From Cliona cf. orientalis (Eukaryota; Porifera; Demospongiae; Clionaida; Clionaidae), in the NCBI GenBank assembly GCA_963930775.1, contig OZ005700.1, forward strand, positions 7,450,609-7,514,608: a DNA stretch of 64,000 nucleotides, read 5' to 3'. The notes below the pieces were generated by a model. That model searched no databases. It saw only the letters and a list, made by a program, of their open reading frames with translations, and had not been told where the DNA came from. This document shows positions 50,424 to 64,000 of this stretch, one piece after another. A program made the position numbers and the translations under genes. The first letter of the stretch is position 1, and the number at the start of each line of letters is the position of its first letter.

Positions 50424-50751
50424 TAGGGGGCTTGTCCAAAGTCCTTGTGGAAAAATTATCGTCATTATGATGTTAGGGAGGAGGGGATCTTGGTCCATGA
50501 CATTTTACAATTGCATTGTCAGCAGATTTTGGTTGTGATTATACATTCTTGTGGTTTAACAGCCCAATAAGTTGTACACACACAGTTTCTTAAAGACTTT
50601 TCAATGTTAAATCTTGCCCAAAATGCTGCGACGTTAAGAGGGCTAGGGAGGAGGGAGGCTGAGGGCTGGAGGGGGGGGGGGGGGTGGGGGTAAAAAATTA
50701 ATGTCATAATGACGTTAATTTTTCCACAAGGACTTTGGACAAGCTCCCTTA
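50424..50751. mobile_element. MITE with ~45-bp terminal inverted repeats
   Basis: GGGGCTTGTCCAAAGTCC and CATTATGA at the left are mirrored by TCATAATGACG and GGACTTTGGACAAGCTCCC at the right. The interior contains a G-run (50672-50685). It sits between SDR-F and the Ig receptor gene. Non-coding. Confidence 0.8.
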
Positions 50752-51037
50752 CACCATTGCTGAAACTGTGAAACTAAAAATGGCTTGCAATTGGGATGAG
50801 GCTATGCTGGATGCACAATATCATACCAAATTAGGTGAGTACTATATAGACTGATCAATGGTCACATGTTCCGAGAGCATTAGTGGTGAAGATCTCAGGT
50901 TAGACATCACAATATCATGAGAGCTATGAGGCTAGAATCATCTTACATTTGGTGAGTTCATTCAATTTATGGCACAGATTTAACCGTCTACAGTAGCTAT
51001 AGCCTCACCTAATTTGCATAACCTGAGAACGTGAATA

Positions 51038-52434
51038 TTGTACAACATAATACTGTACAGTCTTGCAACTGTTATCAGTTTCATGATAACAACATACCAT
51101 GGACTGACAGAGTGCACACCAATATCAGAGCCATTTACGGCAAGTTGTCAACCGTACAAAGTGGAATGTGATATAATTCCTAAATCAAATTTTGATTTCA
51201 ACTGTTCTGCTAAACTACCTGCGTTCAGTGGCATGGAGTGTGCTGAGCTTCACCCTCCTCCTGACATATGCAAGCAGTTAACAGTTGTAAACACAACTCC
51301 TGGTGTCACTGCTGTGGCAAAGGGTGGGCTAGCAGATATAACGGTAAGAGCCGGTGCAAATTCCACGATTTGGGTAGCTATTAGCTATTCGTCATGATTC
51401 AATAGATTCCAGAAAGTACGTATTGTTCTTCAAGGGCTGTGGAGGTGAATGTGACCTGTAATGGAGCTGTTGATAACTACAATATGAATAATGAGCCATT
51501 GTATATCAACCTGACCTTTACACCACCAGGTAAGTGGTTCTTTATAATTATACTACTGGGAATGGGCAAGAAGGTATTATTAAAGCATTGCATATCATAT
51601 TATTGTCAATTAGGTACTCAGAATAAGGCACTGATAAGTATTGTAGCTATGGTGCTAATCATGGTGCTAATCAATACACTCGTTCGGTTTGTATCACAGT
51701 ACTACTTTCAGACTGCTGTATGGTGCTGCATGCACGCAATGCTAGTATATACTGCATGACTCTTGAGTGTCCTCTATCCATATTAACATTGATTACGATA
51801 ATGAGTACTATAATAAGGCATAGTTATTATTCCTAAGTCCCTAGGAATAATATGACTAGCTAGGTGATACAATTTGTATTCCTACATAATATTATATTAT
51901 GCTTCCTCCTACCCAGACGTGGAGCTATACATTGTAGAAACACAAACTGGTAATCAAATGAAAACTGAGGATCAGATGACTCTTGTCTGTAATGCAAGCA
52001 ATTTCAATGCTGCCATCAAGACAATCACATTCTTTGGTCCAAACAAACTAGTGCAAGTATGTCCAAATCTACCAGCCACAGGGAACTTTCCCGGTGGAAC
52101 TGTCACTCGTAGTGGTCAGACATGCTCACTGAAGATACTGAAACCATCCTTAACCCATGGTGGAGCATACTACTGTCAGGTTAGACCAATAGACGACACG
52201 TGTTTTGATTATAAATCCGGCCAAGTTGAAGTAGTACTCACTACGGTAGCCATCAATAATATCTCTAATAGTCATGGCACACCAGCAGCACTGATTTCAG
52301 TATCTAGCATATGTGCACTGGCACTGTTGGTGATGGCGCTCCTGGTGGTATTCCTGGTAGTGCTGTGTCGCAAACTACGCAAGAAAAGAACTCGTGATTC
52401 AGGTATGATTACTGTCATTCTCTGTGCATATTAA
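51038..52434 (+). CDS. Single-pass membrane protein with an Ig-like domain (start uncertain)
   Basis: Exons 51038-51343 (5' limit uncertain), 51406-51529 and 51917 to 52402 or 52434. The N-terminal stretch YSLATVISFMITTYHG is hydrophobic, like a signal peptide; no upstream in-frame ATG exists before a stop, so the protein either starts at the ATG at 51083 or is joined to an unseen first exon. Exon 1 and 2 products are Cys-rich extracellular sequence with N-glycosylation sites (NCS, NVT, NLT). Exon 3 encodes an Ig V-like domain: MTLVCNAS, then HGGAYYCQV (the DxGxYxC signature with Gly for Asp). A transmembrane helix (about ALISVSSICALALLVMALLV) and a basic stop-transfer KLRKKR follow. The cytoplasmic tail either ends after SGMITVILCAY or continues through a donor at 52403 into exons I could not identify. 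Likely an adhesion or immune-type receptor; ligand unknown. Confidence 0.65.
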
Positions 52435-53088
52435 AGTATGAATTATTTTCTGTTCATAATAGAATATGAACAAATACATTATTATGGATCCTAGACAAGT
52501 GTCCGCACATGTACATTAGCGTATGAGATTTTGGACTGTTACTTCTGGCCTTATTTCATTACCAATGGCTTTCTTGCCACTGACCTGACTAATTTTATCA
52601 TTACATATAGCTACATGGTATTATTTGAGTTCCTATCATTCAGATTAATTATGCAAGGAATAATTAGTAATTTTATTTGTTGATTGTATGTTTATTATAG
52701 AGTTATTGCAGTAATCACTTGAATCTGCCGATGCTTGAATAATTACTGTTGTTTGACTGACATAATGTATTACCCTATTATGAACCATTGTACAATGACA
52801 ATACCAAGTTAGGCAAAATATTGGAGTGCTGTTATTAAAGTTTGTCATTCAAGTGAGAACCGGGTATAATCCCAATGGGTCACAACCTGCAGTGCAGTGA
52901 AGGTCAGAGCTCGAGGTGGAACGACAGTGTCATGATATTCAGGCAAATTAAGTATCATCTTCTTGGTTAGTGAAATAGTAGCGGAGCTAAATTTGAATAA
53001 TTATTATTAATATTGTGCAGTTTTGTGGCAGCTATCAGTTTCATGGTATCTGGATTGAAAGTTTAATGCAATCGAACTGAACTTGTTC
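52435..53088. other. Non-coding interval
   Basis: AT-rich sequence without a supportable ORF, conserved splice pattern or clear repeat. It could hold unseen cytoplasmic-tail exons of the Ig receptor. Confidence 0.4.
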
Positions 53089-56000
53089 TCAGTGGAGAGT
53101 TCCATTCTCCGTTAGTCTCTTGAGGTTATCAGGCACCACTACCATAGACTCTCCCTTTGAGTTTGGGTGGAGGACCAAGCCAAGCAGACCCTTGCCCATC
53201 TCAATGTTGTTACAGTGGGGGAAGGAGGGATCCGGGGTTGATGGGTCATCCCAGGGTGTCACAGAACACGAGATGGCAAACTGTATAAAGTTAATAGGGC
53301 CAGTTATCCTTGGAAATAATTATTATACCCGATCATAGTAACTATACACATTCCATTATGCATGTAAGGGAGTGGTGTGGGCATGTGTATGGAGTTCGTG
53401 ACCACAGCCATCATTGGTTAGCACATCAAAGAAAATTGATATTGAAGGCATGGGGGCTGCTACACTGAAGCTTAATCCTTTTAATATCTTACCTCATTGA
53501 TGCGCACTGGCTTGTCCTTGTGTTCTGCCATTATGACTTGGGCAAGCTTCAGCAAGGCACCACTGGCGATAGTCAAGTGACCGAAGTTGGGAAGCGGTAC
53601 CGGTGCATGAGCTGATGCACCTATGGAAAAATTTAGTAATTATTTTATAATCTCACAATAATATTATTATAAGCTGCTCCATCTGCATGAGGAAAATTTA
53701 TTTTATACATTCAATCTCTTTGCTTTCAGCAACTACTTTAATGAAAACTTGATGATGGCTAGATAGTGATGGTAAAGGTCGTCATTATAGTGGGTTCATA
53801 GTCTATATCGCGTATGGCAGACTCGACTCGGATCATCAAGAGTCTGAGCATGGCTCTCGACCTTGATAGTAACATTAAGTTTTGAATCGTCAATCATAGA
53901 GAAGAACTCGACAGTGCAGTACAGCTTCCGAACTTCAGATCAGTCCGGTGGCACGCTGCTCTTGGTGCGTGCTATATAGTGCAGCACTGGCGTAAGAACC
54001 AGGGGGGCTGGGGGGGCAATTGCCCCCCCAGTCATAAGATTGGGGGGTCAGAGCCCCTCTGATTTTTAGACTGCTATACAAGCCAGGGGGTGGGGCTCAC
54101 CCTCTGAGATTTGCACTTTTCTTTGTCATCTGTTGCCACAATCAGGGTTGAGTTATTCATGATTGTGGTGTATCTTAGCCCCACGGTGTGTAGATATCAA
54201 TAATTGTCACATGTGAACACAGATCAGTAGTCACTACTGATCTGTGTTCACATGTGACAAGCTAAGAGTCCAGAATGTCCTCGAAAATGCACTAGAAACG
54301 CTCTCAGAAGGTCTAAAACTCCAAAATTTTCCTGGGGGAGCATGCCCCCAGACCCCCCTACCTTTTGCGCGCTATGCGCGCGTAAAGCGAGTCTTCACCT
54401 GCTTACTTTCAGCCCCCCTGCTCAAAAACATCTTCCTACGCCACTGTAGTGCAGGGCTATCTATTATAATAATAATATTATTAGGCCAGTAGTAATAATA
54501 TCCTTGTTTCCCGTCACCATCAAGATGCCAAGAGTATGCGGGCGGGCGGTTATTATCTATTATTGCCTAAAAAATTATTATTCATAGGCCACAACACTGC
54601 AGAATTATTATACGACTGCTTCCTCCATGAATATCATTAAGGGCCACCTGCTAATGAGATTCATAAGCCTGAAAATTCAATAATAATTGTAGATGCGGTA
54701 GCCTAGAAAGGATGCGGGCGGGTGACAGGAAACAAGGAATCTACAAAGCTTGGCCTTATATTCACGGCAAGTCTAGAGAACTCATGAAGTTTGGCCATCG
54801 CTACTCATCAGAGAAGGCAACATGCTGCTTGTAAGGTATTTGCTGGATACATGCGTCAGATGCTCTATAGATGTCTATCTTAAATTAATTTTTACAGAGG
54901 CCCTGATTTTCTGGTAATTACCTCATAGAGGTACTACACTATAAGGTTACACCACAATTACCTAATAACCACAAAGTAAATTGCTACTGAGGACATAATA
55001 ATATTATTATGAAAACTCAGACACAACAGCACATGCAGAATAGCCCCTAAAACATGCAATTCTAAAAGGAAGTTCAAAGTTCACTAATATAGGAAATAAG
55101 GAATAATCTGCCTAATTACAAAAACTATAATAATAATGACATGCTATTTCAACAAAAATTCACCATTATAATTATATTTTCATTCACAAGCAGGGTATAC
55201 TAGTAAGTTAGCTATAATAGTACACAAGTCATTGAACTATGATTTAATGTCAAACCGGTAATTGTACTCATATTATGGTTTAGTATAAACATTACAGTGT
55301 GTGACGTTGTGACGGCATGTGCTTGTATGAGGTCAGCAGCCATGAATGAAAGAGTAGATTCTTTAGCTAGTTCACTTACCATTGATAATGGTATATGATG
55401 TTCCCTCCCGATCCTGGATGAGAGGTAGGAAGTATTTGGCCACAAGAAAGTGAGGCTGAAACTTGTCATCAAATATATCCTATGGAAAAACAAACATCCA
55501 AGTCAATGATTTATAACAATAACACCCCTATATATATACACCAGAATATATACCGTACCCTTGCAAAGTGGGCCCACGGGTGATGCACCTTATATTGGGT
55601 GAAAGAGCGCCCAGGTAAGTAAGTTACCCACAACATCTTCATAATTCGAATAGTAGCTAACAGCGGCTACCATTGATTTCAGCCTTATTCAAGCATGATT
55701 ACCAATCAAGAGCGAGGGAGGCCGGCTATCAGGCCGATACTTCACCGATGTCGTTGACGGCAGCTGGCATGGTTACAATCGCTATAGCTGTGCACGATCA
55801 TTCGTTTGTGTTGAAATGTGGCATGGCTGATTAGCAGATTACTTATCGATCTTATATAGACTGTTTGAAATTCAGTCCTCATAAATCAGCCATTTGAGCT
55901 GCGTTTTCAAGGGCAGCTACACATGGGCACATATTCGAGTAAACCTTAGCAGGAAATTGAGCCCAAAGGGGGGAGTGGGCCGATATTCCATATACTAGTG

Positions 56001-56529
56001 GGCCCTCTTACGCGAGAGTACGGTATTTCTTACAATCATACCTTTCTCAATTCTTCCACTGTCTGTTGGAGGAGTTGAGTTTTCAAAGCAAATCCTCCGA
56101 TGGTAGCCACAACATCAGTGATGGTCCCCACTTTAGCCAGGATCTTCTTCTGGAGATCAGCAGCATTTTGCTCGGAACCTATAATTATTCACATTCATTG
56201 CATGAATACTATAGCCTGGCCATTATTGAGTTACTTACCAACATTGCCAATAATGGATACAAATTTATCCTCGGCAGGATTTCCCAGCCTAGTGAGAACC
56301 TTCTTTGCTGATTCTTCTGATCTGAATACTCCAACAATCTTGATACCACCTGCATTAATATTAAACACCAAAACTTCATAGCCAGTTCATCTCCAGAATA
56401 GATTATTAAAACTTGCAACAACTCTCCTAAAAAATTATGCTCAAGTGAGTTACCTTTCTCGAGGGTAGCCTTGATGAATCCCTGTCCAATTGTCCCTGAG
56501 GCTCCAAACACGACAATTGTCTTCGACAT
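53089..56529 (-). CDS. SDR-like Rossmann protein, copy 10 (G), apparently intact with large introns
   Basis: E1 56454-56529, E2 56239-56349, E3 56042-56178, E4 55380-55479, E5 53493-53620, E6 53089-53280; 247 codons plus stop, in frame. E5 is 6 nt longer than elsewhere (APVPLPNF) and E6 lacks 9 nt in the PG.D region, both in frame. The last residue is His (TLH) rather than Tyr. The catalytic positions read LTIASGAL (Leu and Ser). E1-E4 resemble F, but E5-E6 resemble the B/C group, so G may be a chimera formed by recombination. The 1.76-kb E5-E4 intron contains two MITEs and a long perfect palindrome. Splicing across it is untested. Confidence 0.65.
53985..54446. mobile_element. hAT-like MITE, 462 bp, 8-bp target duplication
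   Basis: The ends CACTGGCGTA and TACGCCACTG are flanked by TAGTGCAG at 53977-53984 and 54447-54454, an 8-bp duplication as expected for hAT transposition. The interior has GGGGGGC/GCCCCCC runs and a 57-bp palindrome. No transposase. Confidence 0.88.
54204..54260. repeat. Perfect palindrome, 28-bp arms, 1-bp spacer
   Basis: TTGTCACATGTGAACACAGA begins the left arm and TCTGTGTTCACATGTGACAA ends the right arm; the centre is CAGTAGT-C-ACTACTG. Inside the hAT-like MITE. Confidence 0.95.
54501..54738. mobile_element. MITE with TCCTTGTTTCC ends
   Basis: TCCTTGTTTCCCGTCACC on the left is mirrored by GGTGACAGGAAACAAGGA on the right, and ATGCGGGCGGG occurs near both ends. About 238 bp, non-coding, immediately after the hAT-like element. 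Confidence 0.75.
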
Positions 56530-56617
56530 GATCAAGATTGAGTTCTGGTAGTAACAGCCCACAAAGAAAATTTAATAATAATTTTCGCCAAGTATGCCAC
56601 ATAAACAAGTGGGAATA

Positions 56618-56836
56618 CTTTTATATAGTGTATACTGGTGCAGTCTCGTAAGCCACATCCTTCAATCAAGGCCTTATGTCACACGTGCACGCTCCAGTAC
56701 GATCCTGCGCTGTATACGCGCGCAAGTGCAAGTATACAATTACAAGTACACTCAGTCTCGCTTGCGAGACTGAGTGTACTTGTAATTGTATACTTGCACT
56801 TGCGCGCGTATACAGCGCAGGATGCTGACGTGTATA
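56618..56836 (-). promoter_or_regulatory. Promoter of SDR copy G, upstream element rearranged by a palindrome
   Basis: TATAAAAG at 56618-56625 (89 bp from the ATG) is intact. The GATGCTGACGTGTATA element (56821-56836) has been pushed to about 290 bp from the ATG, against about 160 bp in F, because the intervening DNA is an inverted duplication (56671-56909). Confidence 0.6.
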
Positions 56837-56909
56837 ATCGTAGCCCTAGCCCTGTATACTCGTGCGCGTGCGCGTGCGCGTACTGGAGCGTGCACGTGTG
56901 ACATAAGGC
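56671..56909. repeat. Long hairpin: 60-bp perfect inner arms and 31-bp outer arms
   Basis: Inner arms are 56702-56761 and 56764-56823 with a TT spacer (centre CAGTCTCGC-TT-GCGAGACTG). Outer arms are 56671-56701 and 56879-56909 (GCCTTATGTCACACGTGCAC and its complement). The right arm has about 55 extra bases between inner and outer parts. The sequence is that of the SDR-F/G upstream region (compare 50205-50310), so it arose by inverted duplication of that promoter. Confidence 0.92.
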
Positions 56910-57371
56910 TTAGAAGTCACTAAGTTAATTAATCTGCCTGGATTCAAGGCTAAGACTGCCCCTAGCCGTCAGGCTCTTGACATCTGCGGTGACACTGAAT
57001 ATTATCATGATAATCGATAACTGGCAGCTCCTACCAACAATAAACTGGCCTCTAAAATTCGCTCCGTTTCTCATCACCACTAGGCCTGAAACCGCCTTCA
57101 AGAACGCGTAAATGAGGGCCGTGGTCAACGTTTTGGGGCGTGGCTACATATTTTGCGCGCGATTGACCAAGCACCTCCCTCCTTCAAATCCTGGATACGC
57201 CGCTGATGAGGCCAGTTTTTCCAACGGATATGCTGTACTTGCAAGTCGCTCAGACACCTAGATCTCCAGATCTGGCGATTTTTGTCCTGACGACGACGAC
57301 AGCGATTACTTTGCCCCTTGTACATGCGCGCGGGGTAATACGACATGTTACATGCGCGCGGGGTATAAGAT

Positions 57372-57649
57372 GGATTCCGCAAATCGATTATCCCGCGGCG
57401 CTCAGGCTTGTAAGAATCGTCTTGGATACCAAGACCGACTGCTTGGAGCTTCTCTTTGTATCGATTCTTCGCTTTATTGCTCAGACCTTCGAAATAGTCG
57501 CTCGTTTTCGAAAAAAAACTTGACACGTTTCAATACAACAATATGCAGCATTGGCCTTTTTGCCCACAAAGGGTGTGGCAGTAGGCGTGGTACGTCGACT
57601 TCTGCCGCTTAGCTAATTAGCACCGCGGGATAATCGATTTGCGGAATCC
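57372..57649. mobile_element. Element bounded by 27-bp perfect inverted repeats
   Basis: GGATTCCGCAAATCGATTAT opens the left repeat (57372-57398), and ATAATCGATTTGCGGAATCC closes the right one (57623-57649). The 278-bp segment contains a minus-strand open stretch beginning MSSFFSKTSDYFEGLSNKAK (ATG at 57524-57526), which resembles the start of a small charged helical protein. It could be an exon caught between the repeats or part of a larger transposon. It ends about 56 bp before the glutaredoxin ATG. Confidence 0.6.
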
Positions 57650-57683
57650 CTCTATACAGTAGGTAAGTGGTCGCGAAAAGGCA

Positions 57684-57699
57684 GGTAAAGATCGTCAAG
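57684..57699 (+). promoter_or_regulatory. GGTAAAGATCGTCAAG motif just before the GLRX3 start
   Basis: A one-base variant of the motif GGTAAAGGTCGTCA found repeatedly through the window, ending 6 bp before the ATG at 57706. Whether it is a regulatory element or a transposon remnant is undecided. Confidence 0.35.
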
Positions 57700-57705
57700 T
57701 ACATC

Positions 57706-59812
<2,107 letters not shown>

Positions 59813-60274
59813 ATTTAGTTATCATTTGAATGCATCTTGACCAACCGAATTTAATAATACAGTATCTACATGTATGAATGGAGTCCAAGGGATCTATAAT
59901 ATACGCAATAATAAAAAGATGGGTGTGGCCAAACGTCGGATAGTGATTATTCATGCGCATGCGCGATACTGCTCTCGCCATAGCCTTGCAGCTTGTCGCT
60001 CTGCTATTTGACCAATCAGAGTGCAATATTTATTACAATAGCTACTATACAGTCTAGATATAGTCTTGCGAGGCAGACATTCCCACAAAGGTCTGGCTCG
60101 CGAGACTGAAGGTACACGGTATTATGGCTGTACTGGTATGACCAGTTTGATAGTGCATAGGTGTACATGTCTTATAATTAGAGCCTACCAGTGATACTTA
60201 AAGACCCAGCTAGGGTCATGATCTTCGTATCAGTGTCGCAATGAGTGTACTGGTTCAGCAGACGAAGAAAGAGA
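59813..60274. other. Intergenic region between GLRX3 and the ABCC gene
   Basis: Contains a short hairpin of the AGTCTCG type at about 60061-60107 (AGTCTTGCGAG...CTCGCGAGACT) and no ORF I can support. The ABCC promoter should lie in 60110-60274. Confidence 0.5.
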
Positions 60275-63994
<3,720 letters not shown>

Positions 63995-64000
63995 GTAACA

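Overview
The window is animal nuclear DNA. Genes are split into many small exons by short GT-AG introns (mostly 60-250 bp), are densely packed on both strands, and are scattered with short inverted-repeat transposons. No tRNA, rRNA or CRISPR was seen. Gene content (FYVE-bearing myotubularin, aspartate aminotransferase, kinesin-6, glutaredoxin-3, ABCC transporter), compact introns and moderately AT-rich sequence suggest an early-branching metazoan, most likely a demosponge. That taxonomic call is inference; nothing in the sequence proves it.

Layout. (1) 1-18.3 kb holds four plus-strand host genes: a 5'-truncated MTMR6/7/8-like phosphoinositide phosphatase with a C-terminal FYVE finger (296-4033), cytosolic aspartate aminotransferase (4322-6574), an unrecognised Ser/Thr-rich 375-aa protein (7181-8403), and a 27-exon kinesin-6 of the KIF20 type (8624-18342, 1665 aa, all exons in frame). 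(2) 18.5-56.5 kb is an expanded accessory region. It carries ten minus-strand copies of a six-exon short-chain dehydrogenase/reductase (SDR)-like gene. Five copies are intact by exon arithmetic (22492, 31334, 42854, 47742, 53089) and five are broken by frameshifts, stops, lost exons or a transposon. Between them lie four fragments of the 3' end of the kinesin gene. The ancestral arrangement was evidently the convergent pair kinesin tail / SDR, amplified with its neighbouring sequence. One amplification is a recent tandem duplication of an 8.5-9.1 kb block (19056-27600, 27601-36735, and a third partial block from 36736). The blocks also carry a decayed transposon-like gene. A plus-strand single-Ig-domain membrane receptor (about 51038-52434) sits between the last two SDR genes. 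(3) 57.7-64 kb holds glutaredoxin-3 (57706-59812, 329 aa) and the 5' part of an ABCC4/MRP4-like transporter whose first exon (60275-60372) I located by homology and splice phase. It runs off the right edge after the first nucleotide-binding domain.

The strongest novelty is the SDR array. All readable copies keep the Rossmann glycine motif but have replaced the catalytic Tyr and Lys (and the Ser) of SDR enzymes, while sharing a conserved promoter (TATA box about 85-90 bp and a GATGCTGACGTGTATA-like element about 130-290 bp upstream of the ATG). This looks like a family of non-catalytic NAD(P)-binding proteins under maintained expression. Other points of interest are a recurring 14-bp motif GGTAAAGGTCGTCA, several large perfect palindromes, and foldback elements whose presence or absence orders the duplications.
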